A DNA stretch of 64,000 nucleotides from Nodosilinea sp. FACHB-141 (lineage in GTDB: Bacteria; Cyanobacteriota; Cyanobacteriia; Phormidesmidales; Phormidesmidaceae). Of this stretch, positions 8,346-17,035 are shown piece after piece. The DNA is taken from contig NZ_JACJPP010000007.1 in assembly GCF_014696135.1 (NCBI RefSeq), forward strand, positions 806,001 to 870,000. The letters are read 5' to 3'. Positions within the stretch are counted from its first letter, which is position 1. Each line of letters starts with the position of its first letter. Position numbers and translations under genes: made by a program. Under the pieces are notes generated by a model that saw only the letters and a program-made list of their open reading frames with translations, was not told the DNA's origin and made no database searches.

Positions 8346-9563
8346 ATGACCTCCGTAACGCCTGACTCTCTCTCTTCTGCACCCCCTGAAATATTGGCCC
8401 TGGGACCGGTGGCCTGGGCCAAAAAAAATCTGTTCAGTGACTGGTTCAACAGCCTCCTGACCGTCGTTATTGTCGGTATCCTCGGCTGGGGTATTTTTCG
8501 CCTTGCTTCTTGGGCTTTGACCGTCGCTCAATGGCAGGTCATACCCAATAACTTCGGTCTGTTTATGACCGGAACCTTTCCCTCAGGGCTATATGCCCGC
8601 ATTTGGGCACTGTTGGCTGTGGTTTGCGGTTTGGCAGGGCTGTCATGGGGAGTGCTGGGGCGCAATGTCTCTATCCTGTTTAGCCGCAGCGTGCTGATTG
8701 GCCTGGGGCTAGTATGTGCCTTTATTGTGCTGTTTCCGCCGACTCGGCCCAGTTCCTTAAAGCTGCTGCCGATGGTGGCGCTGGTGGCGATCGCCGCCGC
8801 AGGGGGTCGCCAGGTAGGGCGAAAATTCCCGGGCATTGGCAAATGGGTGTCTCTAGCCTGGTTTTTGTCGTACTTCGTGGCTCTGTGGCTGATTGGCGGT
8901 GGCCTCGGGCTCACCCCCGTATCCACCAACGACTGGGGCGGGCTGGTGCTGACGCTGTTTACCGCCGTGAGCGGTATTGTGCTGTGCTTTCCGCTGGGGC
9001 TGCTGCTGGCCCTGGGGCGGCGCAGTGCGCTGCCGGTGGTGCGCTTGCTATCTACCGTCTACATCGAACTGGTGCGGGGTGTGCCCCTGGTGGCCTTTCT
9101 ATTCATGGGGCAGGTGATGATTCCGCTGTTTTTGCCGATTGGGTCGCGACCCGATCGCATTTTACGGGCGGTCATTGCGCTGGCTCTGTTTAGCGCGGCC
9201 TACCTGGCCGAAAACGTGCGGGCGGGCTTGCAAGCGGTACCTCGCGGTCAGCGCGAGGCCGCTATGTCTTTGGGGCTCAATACTCCCACTACCCTGGGCC
9301 TGATTATTCTGCCTCAGGCGCTCAAGATCGCGATTCCGGCGATCGTCGGGCAGTTTATCAGTCTGTTTCAGGACACAACGCTGCTATCGATTGTGGGTCT
9401 GGCAGAGCTATTGGGTATTGGTAAATCAATCTTGGCCAACCCAGCCTATTTAGGACGCTACGCCGAGGTCTATCTGTTCCTAGCGGTGATCTACTGGTTC
9501 TTTTGCTACGCCATGTCCTTGGCCAGCCGCAAAATTGAGGAGAAGCTCAATACTGAACACTAG
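8346..9563 (+). CDS. Polar amino acid ABC transporter permease (AapM/NatH type)
   Basis: This is the second permease subunit of the same importer. The 405-residue protein has several N-terminal hydrophobic helices, then the permease core beginning GGLVLTLFTAVSGIVLCFPLG near residue 197. VYIELVRGVPLVAFLFMGQ and the EAA loop ENVRAGLQAVPRGQREAAMSLGLN near residue 293 follow. It starts 3 bp after the first permease. The ATPase gene lies 184 bp downstream, with no obvious terminator between them. Confidence 0.92.
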   Translation: MTSVTPDSLSSAPPEILALGPVAWAKKNLFSDWFNSLLTVVIVGILGWGIFRLASWALTVAQWQVIPNNFGLFMTGTFPSGLYARIWALLAVVCGLAGLSWGVLGRNVSILFSRSVLIGLGLVCAFIVLFPPTRPSSLKLLPMVALVAIAAAGGRQVGRKFPGIGKWVSLAWFLSYFVALWLIGGGLGLTPVSTNDWGGLVLTLFTAVSGIVLCFPLGLLLALGRRSALPVVRLLSTVYIELVRGVPLVAFLFMGQVMIPLFLPIGSRPDRILRAVIALALFSAAYLAENVRAGLQAVPRGQREAAMSLGLNTPTTLGLIILPQALKIAIPAIVGQFISLFQDTTLLSIVGLAELLGIGKSILANPAYLGRYAEVYLFLAVIYWFFCYAMSLASRKIEEKLNTEH

Positions 9564-9747
9564 CTGCTTTGGCAAAATATCTCTCCGTGTAACAGTTGAC
9601 AGTCTGAAATCTAGAAACCTTCTAGGGTTGAGGCAAAATAGCATTATCTTGCGCTAGCGCCCTGGCCTGTCGGGTTTAGCCATAGTGAAAACGTTCGTTT
9701 CGTGAGTTGTTAGCAGCCCTGAGGGCGCGATCAAGAGGAAACCTTTC

Positions 9748-10527
9748 ATGACACAGTTTCAGACGGAGCAACCCTCTGCCCACCACATGAGCACCGAGCC
9801 GGTGATTGTGGCCCGCGATGTGGAAAAGTGGTACGACAACGGTTTCCACGTGCTCAAGGGCGTCAACATGACGGTCTATAAGGGTGAAGTGCTGGTAGTG
9901 ATGGGGCCGTCTGGGTCAGGCAAGTCGACCTTTATTCGCACCTTTAACGCCCTGGAGCCCTATCAAAAGGGCTCCATTGAGGTCGATGGCATCACGATTT
10001 CCCACGACCTAAAAAACATCGAGGCCATCCGCCGTGAAGTGGGCATGGTGTTTCAACAGTTCAACCTGTTTCCCCACCTGACGGTGCTGCAAAACGTGAC
10101 GTTGGCCCCCATCTGGGTGCGTCGCTGGCCCAAGGCCAAGGCGCAAGAAGTCGCCATGCAGCTACTAGAGCGAGTGGGCATTTTGGAGCAGGCCCACAAG
10201 TTCCCCGGTCAGCTGTCGGGTGGTCAACAGCAGCGGGTGGCGATCGCCCGTTCCCTCGCCATGCAGCCCAAAGTCATGCTGTTCGACGAACCCACCTCTG
10301 CCCTCGACCCCGAGATGGTGCGCGAGGTGCTTGATGTCATGCGGGGCCTAGCAAAGACTGGCATCACAATGGTGTGCGTTACCCACGAGGTGGGTTTTGC
10401 CCGTGAGGTGGCCGATCGCGTCGTGCTGATGGATGGCGGCTACCTCATCGAAGAAAACACTCCCCAGGAGTTTTTCAGCAACCCCCGCGAAGACCGCACC
10501 CAAAAGTTTCTTTCTCAGATTTTGTAG
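9748..10527 (+). CDS. Polar amino acid ABC transporter ATP-binding protein (AapP/GlnQ type)
   Basis: This cytoplasmic ATPase energises the importer. The 259-residue product has Walker [10 protein letters not shown] near residue 52, the Q-loop in [13 protein letters not shown] and the signature [16 protein letters not shown] near residue 160. Walker [13 protein letters not shown] and the switch His in CVTHEVGFA complete the set. A purine-rich AGAGGAAA precedes ATG 9748. Its 184-bp separation from the permeases could hold its own promoter; in some cyanobacteria the ATPase is shared by several transporters (known for BgtA), and that is possible here but not shown. Confidence 0.93.
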   Translation: MTQFQTEQPSAHHMSTEPVIVARDVEKWYDNGFHVLKGVNMTVYKGEVLVVMGPSGSGKSTFIRTFNALEPYQKGSIEVDGITISHDLKNIEAIRREVGMVFQQFNLFPHLTVLQNVTLAPIWVRRWPKAKAQEVAMQLLERVGILEQAHKFPGQLSGGQQQRVAIARSLAMQPKVMLFDEPTSALDPEMVREVLDVMRGLAKTGITMVCVTHEVGFAREVADRVVLMDGGYLIEENTPQEFFSNPREDRTQKFLSQIL

Positions 10528-10631
10528 ATATAGGACAAAACCTTGTCCTCTGCACAGTTGGTAATAGGACTTTGGTCTAGATGAGGCAAACTTAGGGTTA
10601 AGCTACGGCATTGCCCTGAGGGCTCAACCCC

Positions 10632-11018
10632 ATGGATATTCTTGAACAGATTCGCATCGACTACGAACGGTTCCCCGAAGATCAGAGCTACCACCTCTAC
10701 GCTGAGGATGTGTACTTTAAAGACCCGCTAAACAAGTTTCGCGGCGTCAATCGCTACCGGCTCATGATTGGTTTCATCAGCCACTGGTTTAAGGATGTCA
10801 ACCTGCAACTGCACGGCATTGAGTACTCTAACCCCAACCAAATTGACACCCGCTGGACGCTGAGCTGGATAGCGCCGGTACCTTGGCAGCCGCGGATGAG
10901 CATCCCCGGTCGCAGTGAGCTTGGTCTAGGGGAAGACGGCAAGGTGATATCCCACATTGACTATTGGGATTGTTCTCGACTGTCGGTGCTCAAGCAGTTG
11001 TTTGCTTTGCGAACCTAG
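10632..11018 (+). CDS. DUF2358 family protein (NTF2-like fold)
   Basis: The 128-residue protein resembles the DUF2358 family found in cyanobacteria and plastids, which has a SnoaL/NTF2-like fold and no settled function. Family features are the early IRIDYERFPEDQSYHLYAEDVYFKDPLNKFRGV block and the aromatic-rich end DGKVISHIDYWDCSRLSVLKQLFAL. No catalytic residues can be named. It follows the transporter by 104 bp on the same strand, but a functional link is unproven. Confidence 0.75.
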   Translation: MDILEQIRIDYERFPEDQSYHLYAEDVYFKDPLNKFRGVNRYRLMIGFISHWFKDVNLQLHGIEYSNPNQIDTRWTLSWIAPVPWQPRMSIPGRSELGLGEDGKVISHIDYWDCSRLSVLKQLFALRT

Positions 11019-11160
11019 GTCTTGAACTCAACCCAAGCTGCTGAACCATGAGTTAATCAACTCGGATAGCGCTTCAATGAGCCGAGACTCTGTGGGTAAG
11101 CTAGAGACGTTAACGGGCAAGATTACTGCCACAATCGATCTAGATCTGTAGAGGATACCT

Positions 11161-11574
11161 ATGCGGCTGCTACAAAAGGTGCTGGCTGGGGTTTGCCTAT
11201 CTTTTGGGCTGTTCATTGTGCTGGCCGTAACAGTTGAGATCTTTAACCCTACTAGTGACGCCGAAGACCGTTCGGGCGCGGTGGCGGCCATAGTGATATT
11301 TGGGCTGCCACCGACCGCTCTAGGTGCCTGGCTGATCTGGAACTTGCGCCAGCAACACGAGCGATCGCTGGAAACCCTCGCCGATCAGCAAGAGCAGCGG
11401 TTTCTCCAGCTCCTTCAAGACCACAAAGGCGACCTGACAGTGCTTCAGTTTGCCACCGCAACCCAACTGTCGCTCGAAGAGTCCAAAGTTTATCTCGACG
11501 AAAAAGCGCAGCAGCTAAATGCCTCGTTCGACGTTTTAGACAACGGAGCCGTAGTCTACCGCTTTCCCCTATAG
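11161..11574 (+). CDS. Two-helix membrane protein with winged-helix-like C-terminus, copy 1
   Basis: I cannot name the family. The 137-residue protein has a membrane helix at about residues 6-27, a polar acidic loop (DAEDRSG) and a second helix at about 38-58. A charged, probably coiled-coil stretch is followed by a soluble domain from about residue 85 (GDLTVLQFATATQLSLEESKVYL...GAVVYRFPL) that reads like a small winged helix. It is clearly paralogous to the next gene: same length, same helix layout, shared NASFDV and the VYRFPL end. A GTAGAGGATA ribosome-binding-like stretch precedes ATG 11161. Confidence 0.75.
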   Translation: MRLLQKVLAGVCLSFGLFIVLAVTVEIFNPTSDAEDRSGAVAAIVIFGLPPTALGAWLIWNLRQQHERSLETLADQQEQRFLQLLQDHKGDLTVLQFATATQLSLEESKVYLDEKAQQLNASFDVLDNGAVVYRFPL

Positions 11575-11763
11575 GCGTCTACGAGTCAAATAGATAGGGG
11601 CCGCCCAATAGAGTACCGGCAGGATCGGTCATAGCTTGCCAGGGCAACTGAGTTGCTTCTTATTATAAAGAGGGTTATGCGTGGCCAATCTCTGTAGGCT
11701 AGATGGAGAAACAAGGGCTACGATAACCGTCAAAGTCGAGAGCGACCGGTAGAGGAGACGGCT

Positions 11764-12180
11764 ATGCGGATGTTACAGAAGGCCTGGGCTGGAACTTGCC
11801 TGCTGTTTGGCCTATCAATTACCCTTCTAGCGACAACCCAACTAGTTAGCCCCGACGACGATGATTGGGAAGACAGGGCCGAGACTGGTTTAGCGTTGGT
11901 CATGTTTGGCGTCGCTCCCACGGCACTGGGCTCCTGGCTGGCGTGGAATCTGCGTCACGGCAATCAGCAAACATCCCAATTACTGTCACTACAGCAAGAG
12001 CAGATGTTTTTGCAGCTGCTTCAAAACCAAGAGGGAGACCTCACCATCATTCAGTTTGCTGCCGCCGCGCAGATACCGGTTGAGCAGGCCAAAGCGTTCC
12101 TCGATCAAAAAGCTCAGGTGCTCAACGCGTCCTTTGATGTCAAAGACACCGGGGCGATCGTCTATCGCTTTCCTCTGTAG
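11764..12180 (+). CDS. Two-helix membrane protein with winged-helix-like C-terminus, copy 2
   Basis: This tandem paralogue of the preceding gene has 138 residues with the same plan: helix, acidic loop (SPDDDDWEDRAE), helix, Gln-rich linker, then a winged-helix-like domain ending TGAIVYRFPL. Even the leader is duplicated, with GTAGAGGAGACGGCT before ATG 11764. The acidic loop is stronger here than in copy 1. Its stop codon is only 4 bp from the convergent serS stop codon. Function is unknown; membrane anchoring with a cytoplasmic DNA-binding or protein-binding domain is inference. Confidence 0.75.
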   Translation: MRMLQKAWAGTCLLFGLSITLLATTQLVSPDDDDWEDRAETGLALVMFGVAPTALGSWLAWNLRHGNQQTSQLLSLQQEQMFLQLLQNQEGDLTIIQFAAAAQIPVEQAKAFLDQKAQVLNASFDVKDTGAIVYRFPL

Positions 12181-12184
12181 ACGT

Positions 12185-13462
12185 CTACAGATACTCGCGG
12201 TTGAGGTAGGGTTGCAGTACCTCAGGTACTCGCACCGAGCCGTTGGCCTCCTGGTAGTTTTCGAGAATGGCGGCCATGGTGCGGCCAATGGCTAGGCCAG
12301 ATCCGTTGAGGGTGTGTACATACTGAGTGCCTTTTTGCCCGGCCTCCTTGAAGCGCAGATTAGCGCGGCGGGCCTGAAAGTCTAGACAGTTCGAGCAGCT
12401 AGAAATCTCCCGATAGCTGTCGGAAGAGGGCATCCACACTTCGAGATCGTAGGTTTTGCAACTTGAGAAACCTAGGTCGCCGGTGCAGAGCGCCAGCACC
12501 CGGTAGGGCAGCTTGAGCTGTTGCAGAATGTCTTCGGCATCACCCACCAGCGCCTCTAGCTCGTCGAAGGAGGTGTCCGGGTGAACGAATTTGTACATCT
12601 CCACTTTGTTGAACTGGTGGAGGCGAATTAGCCCGCGCGTGTCTTTGCCGTAGCTGCCGGCCTCGCGGCGAAAGCAGGGCGTATAGGCGCAGTAGTGAAT
12701 CGGCAGCTGATCAGCGGCGAGAATGTCGTCGCGGTGCAGGTTGGTGAGAGGCACCTCGGCGGTGGGAGTAAGCCACAGGTCATCGTTGCGGCACTGAAAG
12801 CTTTCTTCAGCAAACTTGGGCAGTTGGCCTGAGGCGGTCAGCGCGGCAGAGTTTACTAGGTAGGGAGGAATGACTTCGTAGTAGCCCGCTTTGGTGTGGC
12901 GATCGAGCATGAACGAAATTAGCGCCCGTTCTAGCGCTGCACCTGCGCCTTTTAGGACGACGAAGCGGCTTTGGGCAATTTTTTCGGCAGCACGCTTAAA
13001 GTCAAGAATGCCAAGGATTTCGCCAATTTCCCAGTGGGGCTTAGTGGGCTGTTTGGGCAGATACTCGTCGCCCCAGCGGCGCACTTCGACATTTTCGGTT
13101 TCGTCTTTGCCAACGGGAGTGGTGTCGCTGGGCAGGTTGGGCAAGCCCAGCAGAATAGCCTCGATCTGGGCTTTAATCTCGCGCTCCTGGGGTTCCAGAG
13201 TTTGCAGCTCAGTTTTGACCTGGTTGCCTTCGTCTTTAAGGGCGGTGACTTCTGGACCGTTGGGAGCGGCCCCGGCTTTGATGGTTTGGCCAACCTGTTT
13301 GCCGATCTCGTTGCCGCGGGCCTGAAGCTGCGATCGCACCGTTTCGATCTGGCGTTGCTGCTGGTCTAGCTCTAGCAGCGGGGTCAAATCATACTTGCCC
13401 CGCTTACCCAGAGCAGACTGCACCCGCTCCGGGTTTTCTCGTATTTGCTTTAGATCTAGCAC
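12185..13462 (-). CDS. serS: Serine--tRNA ligase
   Basis: SerRS charges tRNA-Ser. The 425-residue product shows the N-terminal coiled-coil tRNA-binding arm (residues about 25-110) and the class II core. Visible motifs are the TAEVPL motif region, [28 protein letters not shown] near residue 270 and [20 protein letters not shown] near the end. Length is normal for the family. It ends 4 bp from the convergent upstream gene, leaving no room for an independent terminator. Confidence 0.97.
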   Translation of the reverse strand: MLDLKQIRENPERVQSALGKRGKYDLTPLLELDQQQRQIETVRSQLQARGNEIGKQVGQTIKAGAAPNGPEVTALKDEGNQVKTELQTLEPQEREIKAQIEAILLGLPNLPSDTTPVGKDETENVEVRRWGDEYLPKQPTKPHWEIGEILGILDFKRAAEKIAQSRFVVLKGAGAALERALISFMLDRHTKAGYYEVIPPYLVNSAALTASGQLPKFAEESFQCRNDDLWLTPTAEVPLTNLHRDDILAADQLPIHYCAYTPCFRREAGSYGKDTRGLIRLHQFNKVEMYKFVHPDTSFDELEALVGDAEDILQQLKLPYRVLALCTGDLGFSSCKTYDLEVWMPSSDSYREISSCSNCLDFQARRANLRFKEAGQKGTQYVHTLNGSGLAIGRTMAAILENYQEANGSVRVPEVLQPYLNREYL

Positions 13463-13536
13463 AGCAGCCCTCTACAATCTGAAATCTGATTTTTTGACAA
13501 AAAACTCCTTGCCAATAAATCAGAATATCAGCATTC

Positions 13537-13776
13537 CTAAAATACCTGCTCGATCTCAGCGATTTCAGGAATAAACTCGCGCAGGCGACGCTCAATGCCC
13601 ATGCGCAGCGTCATGGCCGAGCTGGGGCAAGAGCCACAGGCGCCCTGCAGACGGAGTTTGACCACTGGGCCGTCGATTTCGACCAGCTCAACATTGCCGC
13701 CGTCGGCCAGTAGGTATGGGCGCAGTTCATCCAAAACCTGTTCCACGTTGGGAGGGGTAAGTGCAAGCGTTTCCAT
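13537..13776 (-). CDS. nfu: NifU-like C-terminal-domain Fe-S scaffold (Nfu)
   Basis: This small scaffold assembles and transfers Fe-S clusters; in cyanobacteria and plastids such proteins serve photosystem I and ferredoxin maturation (family knowledge). The 79-residue protein is a single NifU C-terminal domain with [13 protein letters not shown] near residue 23 and the cluster-binding CGSC at residues 47-50. The spacing to serS on the same strand is 74 bp, so co-transcription with serS is possible. Confidence 0.93.
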   Translation of the reverse strand: METLALTPPNVEQVLDELRPYLLADGGNVELVEIDGPVVKLRLQGACGSCPSSAMTLRMGIERRLREFIPEIAEIEQVF

Positions 13777-13903
13777 GGGCTATAGCTACCAAAAGTATTG
13801 AGAGGCCATCTCCATTCTAAGGATTTTGGCCCCAAACCAGAGCCTGATCTAATCGACAGATCTCCCCAGTGATAAAAGCTATCTCTTCCCTAGCGCAATC
13901 TCT

Positions 13904-14395
13904 ATGGGAAACAACATGGGGTTTGATGCCAAGCAAATGGGCAGCTACACCCGCGTTTCTGAACCGGTTCCGCCGCCCCAGGATATGGCTAAGCGCAGCC
14001 AAGTCACCATTGAGGGGGTCACCAACCCTACCGTGCTGGCCTCCATGGACAACCTCAATGCCAACGACTTCAACGAGCTGATTGAACTTTTCACCCCTGA
14101 CGGTGCGCTACAGCTTCCCTTTCAGCGCCTCATTACCGGCAAAGAAGGCATTCTTCGGTTCTTTCAGGAAGATTGCCAAAATCTCAAGCTGATTCCAGAG
14201 CGCGGAGTCACCGAGCAGGCGGAAGATGGCTTTACCCAAATCAAGGTGACCGGCAAGGTGCAGACGCCTTGGTTTGGCGCTGGCGTTGGCATGAATATTG
14301 CCTGGTGATTTTTGCTCAACCCCGAGGGCAAGATTTTCTTTGTCGCCATTGACCTGCTGGCCTCACCGAAGGAACTGCTTAACCTGGTTCGCTAG
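13904..14395 (+). pseudogene. OCP C-terminal-domain gene with in-frame TGA
   Basis: The reading frame encodes the NTF2-like C-terminal domain of orange carotenoid protein: EPVPPPQ linker, DNLNANDFNELIELFTPDGAL, QNLKLIPERGV and GKVQTPWFGAGVGMNIAW. After this Trp the frame hits TGA (14306-14308). The same frame then continues as FLLNPEGKIFFVAIDLLASP to a TAG at 14393-14395. From memory the family reads AWRFLLNPEGK, so TGA stands exactly where Arg (CGA) belongs. The carotenoid-binding N-terminal domain is absent, although the MGFDAK...EPV segment looks like the end of that domain plus the linker. The Tyr expected in the NYMDN motif is Ser (LASMDN). It is either a decayed ocp or a C-terminal-domain homologue with a stop; a sequencing error is possible for the TGA alone. 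Confidence 0.8.
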
Positions 14396-14504
14396 GACGA
14401 TGGTTGTAGAGGGTGGGTTAGCCGGGCGATCGCCAGCCTGAGGGTCTAATTCAACCTAGGCTCACTTGAGGCTGGCTCATCGCTGGCTACCCGTGTATCC
14501 TTTC

Positions 14505-14547
14505 CTGGCTGTTGGGTCTCTCCCGAAACGGAAGACCCAGCAGCCAG
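14505..14547 (+). terminator. Hairpin downstream of the OCP fragment
   Basis: Arms 14505-14519 and 14533-14547 pair over 15 positions with one G-U wobble and a 13-nt loop. The T-rich tail is short (TGTTTT). It lies 110 bp after the end of the OCP-like frame and would terminate that transcript. Confidence 0.6.
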
Positions 14548-14767
14548 CATTGTTTTGGGTCTGGCCAAGGTAGGTGTAGGGCGGTGGCTAAGGCTCGCTC
14601 AGCGTCCAATCAACATTGCAAAGTTTTGCAACATGTCTCTAATATAGAAAAACGTTAAACAAAATCATTGGCTGAGTAATGGCTTAGCCGATGGCGGTTA
14701 TGGCATTTTTAACGATCTTTTCTCGAGATTCTTTCTTTAAAGTTGCAATGCATACCAGTGAACTCTA

Positions 14768-15075
14768 GTGGTATCTGAGGAAAAAGACTTGCTAAGGCAG
14801 CGATCGCAACGGCCTATAGCCGCGAGATCAACGGATTAGTCCAGGTTGTGCGCGATCGCGCCAACAGCCTCAACAGCATGGATGACCTTTGGCAACTCCA
14901 CGACTTTCTTAGCGCGCGCCGTCACGAACTCGACGGCAAATATGACGATCGCGAGTCGGCGCTGCTGTTTGTCTTTTCGAGTTTTGTGAAAGAAGGCTGG
15001 CTGAGCTTAGACGAGCTAGAGGGGCTAGACCCAGCCAAACTATCGCAGATTACTGCCCTCACCCGCATGTTCTAA
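14768..15075 (+). pseudogene. frp: Fluorescence recovery protein (FRP)-like gene, apparent frameshift
   Basis: FRP speeds return of photoactivated OCP to its resting state. The frame ending at 15075 carries the FRP core: MDDLWQLHDFLSARRHELDG, KYDDRES, and ...LDELEGLDP near the end. The usual N-terminal helix is present upstream without a start codon: LAKAAIATAYSREINGLVQV, preceded by an in-frame TGA at 14776. In the frame opened by GTG 14768 the codons read VVSEEK and would join the helix exactly if the A5 run at 14781-14785 were A6. So one base appears lost. The alternative is a short product from GTG 14848 lacking helix 1. FRP identity is from remembered sequence; the frameshift is inference. 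Confidence 0.68.
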
Positions 15076-15135
15076 TCCGGTTCGCAGATTCAGAACGGGC
15101 TGCTTAATTTTGGCAAGTTTGGAATTACATAAATG

Positions 15136-15167
15136 AAGGGGAGGCGCTAAAACTAGCGCCTCCCCTT
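15136..15167. terminator. Bidirectional terminator between frp-like gene and hli
   Basis: AAGGGGAGGCGCTA (15136-15149) pairs with TAGCGCCTCCCCTT (15154-15167) across a 4-nt loop, with a T following on the plus strand. It separates the convergent frp-like and hli genes. Confidence 0.75.
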
Positions 15168-15210
15168 TCATCTGTTATTTAGTTTTTTAACCTATGGGGT
15201 TGTAGAAACT

Positions 15211-15354
15211 TTACATGAGGCCGATTTGGGACAGAATGCCTTGCCCGGTTAGAAACTCGGTAGCTACACCAATGACGAAGCCTAGCATGGCTAGACGGCC
15301 GTTCCAGGTTTCTGCAAAGTCTACAAAGCCGAACTTGGTTTGGTTGGTTTCCAT
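15211..15354 (-). CDS. hli: High-light-inducible protein (Hlip), 47 aa
   Basis: Hlips are one-helix chlorophyll a/b-binding-type proteins that dissipate excess energy and assist photosystem assembly. This short gene reads METNQTKFGF at the start, then the signature AETWNGRLAMLGFVIGV with the chlorophyll-ligand pair E...N/R, and ends SQIGLM. It has 47 residues and a single membrane helix, typical of the smallest Hlips. Its upstream region holds a 17-bp palindrome at 15399-15415. A second hli gene lies 177 bp upstream on the same strand. Confidence 0.92.
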   Translation of the reverse strand: METNQTKFGFVDFAETWNGRLAMLGFVIGVATEFLTGQGILSQIGLM

Positions 15355-15398
15355 GGTGGATATTTCCTAAGTGATAAGAGGGCCAAAAATCAATATCC

Positions 15399-15415
15399 TG
15401 TTACTTAACGTAACA
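15399..15415. promoter_or_regulatory. 17-bp palindrome upstream of hli
   Basis: TGTTAC and GTAACA are mirrored around 5 bp, 45 bp upstream of the hli start codon. The half-sites loosely resemble the TTACA repeats of the HLR1 element bound by RpaB at high-light promoters (known), but the arrangement is inverted rather than direct, so the assignment is weak. Confidence 0.35.
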
Positions 15416-15531
15416 CAGGTGTTTTCGATTGTGGGTATGGAAACAATGACTTTTTGATTAGGGTGATTTAATCGCTAAGGCCGTTAGCGCTAGCCCAAAC
15501 TCAGCAAAGGCTTTGGCTATAGATGAGTTAG

Positions 15532-15729
15532 TCAAGTAACAATGCCGTGGCCTGTGGCTGCTTCAAACAGCACCGCCGATGCAAAGCCCAGCATCGCTAG
15601 ACGACCATTGAGCTTCTCAGGGTATTCGTTAAAGCCAAACTGCTGACTGTCATCGACGTAAACTTTTGGTTCAACGGCAAAGTTATTCAGACGACCGCCC
15701 TCTTCGGTGGTGTAACCGCTAGTGGTCAT
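15532..15729 (-). CDS. hli: High-light-inducible protein (Hlip), 65 aa
   Basis: This second Hlip has 65 residues: a polar N-terminal region (MTTSGYTTEEGGRLNNFAVE), then FGFNEYPEKLNGRLAMLGFASAV with the ExxNGRLAMLGF chlorophyll-binding motif, and a short C-terminal tail. A TCTCC (GGAGA on the coding strand) lies just upstream of ATG 15729 as a ribosome-binding site. TTTACA/TGTAAA half-sites occur 45-70 bp upstream. It is transcribed toward the shorter hli gene and may share a promoter region with it. Confidence 0.93.
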   Translation of the reverse strand: MTTSGYTTEEGGRLNNFAVEPKVYVDDSQQFGFNEYPEKLNGRLAMLGFASAVLFEAATGHGIVT

Positions 15730-15909
15730 AGGTTGTTCTCCTTTGCTTTGTGGCTCGATTGTGACTCAATGTAAACAAATATTGCAATACTCTTTACATT
15801 TTTGATGAATTAAGCTGCGCTGTACATTGGCTATAGCTGCCCTGTCCCCGGTTGCGAAGAGCAGGGCAGCGGCAAAACTCTGGGCGCTGAACTACTAACG
15901 GCAAAGGCT

Positions 15910-16674
15910 ATGACTTTGATTGATTTGCAGGGCAGCACGGTGTTGGTTACGGGAGCCTCGCGAGGAATTGGGTCTGCGATCGCTCGCACTCTACACGATG
16001 CTGGAGCGGCAGTTATTCTTCACTACAGTCAAGGTGAGGCCGAGGCTGAACAGCTCGCCACTGACCTAGGGCACGAGCGCACTCACTTGGTTCAGGCTGA
16101 CTTGGCGGTGCCGGGGGCGGCCCTAGTGTTGTGGGAACAGTCCTTGGCCTGGCGAAGCAGCGTGGATGCTGTGATTAACAATGCCGCGACGATGCCCGCC
16201 GCCTCGATTACGGCTGAGTGGGAGCAGTGGGCAACGGCCTGGCAAGACACGCTTCAGGTCAACCTTGTGGCTATGGCCGATCTGTGTCGAGAGGCGATTC
16301 GCTACTTTCAGACTCAAGGGGGCGGCACGTTGGTTAATTTGGCTAGTCGGGCGGCGTTTCGGGGTGATGGGCCAGAGTTTATGGCCTATGCGGCGTCGAA
16401 GGGTGGGGTGATCGGGTTGACTCGTACGATCGCGAAGGGGTTTGCTGCAGATGGGGTGCGGGCCTATGCGATCGCGCCGGGTTTTGTGCGTACCGATCGC
16501 ATTGAGCAGGTGATGGCGGAGCGGGGGGCAGAGTATGTGACGCGGGATATTCCGATGGGGGCGCCAGCGGAGCCGCAGGATATTGCTAATTTGGTGGCGT
16601 TTTTGGTGGCGGGGTTAGCGCCCCACGCGACGGGGGCGACGTTTGATGTGAATGGGGCGTCTTATTTTCACTAG
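15910..16674 (+). CDS. Short-chain dehydrogenase/reductase (FabG-like)
   Basis: This is an NAD(P)-dependent oxidoreductase of the classical SDR family. The 254-residue protein has the cofactor loop TGASRGIGSAIA (residues 14-25), NNAA near residue 91, and the catalytic residues Ser146, Tyr160 and Lys164 in YAASK. It ends with the typical GATFDVNGASYFH. The substrate cannot be deduced; 3-oxoacyl-ACP reductase annotation would be a default only. ATG 15910 starts four codons before the family's usual beginning. It is a single-gene unit divergent from the hli genes. Confidence 0.88.
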   Translation: MTLIDLQGSTVLVTGASRGIGSAIARTLHDAGAAVILHYSQGEAEAEQLATDLGHERTHLVQADLAVPGAALVLWEQSLAWRSSVDAVINNAATMPAASITAEWEQWATAWQDTLQVNLVAMADLCREAIRYFQTQGGGTLVNLASRAAFRGDGPEFMAYAASKGGVIGLTRTIAKGFAADGVRAYAIAPGFVRTDRIEQVMAERGAEYVTRDIPMGAPAEPQDIANLVAFLVAGLAPHATGATFDVNGASYFH

Positions 16675-17035
16675 AGGAATGCAATGAATTGCTCCCCTCG
16701 CCCTCTGGGAGAGGGATTGGGGGAGAGGGCTGTTGGTAGGGTAAGCACTGCCCACTGTTAGGATCAGGTTTTTCTAGCTAAGGATCTGGGCTTGCGGCGC
16801 ACAATCTGGGTCAAAGCCAAATCTGCTGCCGGGGCCATTTCGCTGGCCCCAGACCCCCATCGAGAAAGGCGTTCCGCCGCCCTTCACCCCACGGAAAGGA
16901 CTGGCCGATCATCGGTTTAAACCTCCATCTTGCAAATTGGCCTGTGGCTAACACTCATCCCTACTTTCTCACCCTCCTCATCCCCTCACCTTCCTCAACA
17001 ACCCATCCACCCATCCACCCTTTAACCCCCACTCC
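16675..17035. repeat. Intergenic region with dispersed-repeat and C/T-rich tract
   Basis: Near 16690-16730 is a GC-rich stretch (CTCCCCTCGCCCTCTGGGAG...GGGAGAGGGC) of the kind found as short dispersed palindromic repeats in many cyanobacteria. From about 16950 to 17050 a C/T-rich tract with ACCCATCCACCCATCC units leads into the end of the codA-family gene, whose stop codon lies at its edge. No gene is apparent. Confidence 0.5.

Noticed and set aside
12185-13462. Possible overlap or fusion of serS with the tandem membrane protein gene
   Set aside because: The stop codons are separated by 4 bp in convergent orientation and both products have normal ends.
16690-16730. Possible CRISPR repeat or insertion-sequence end
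   Set aside because: Only one copy is present, with no spacers, no flanking duplication that could be seen and no transposase; it fits a short dispersed repeat.
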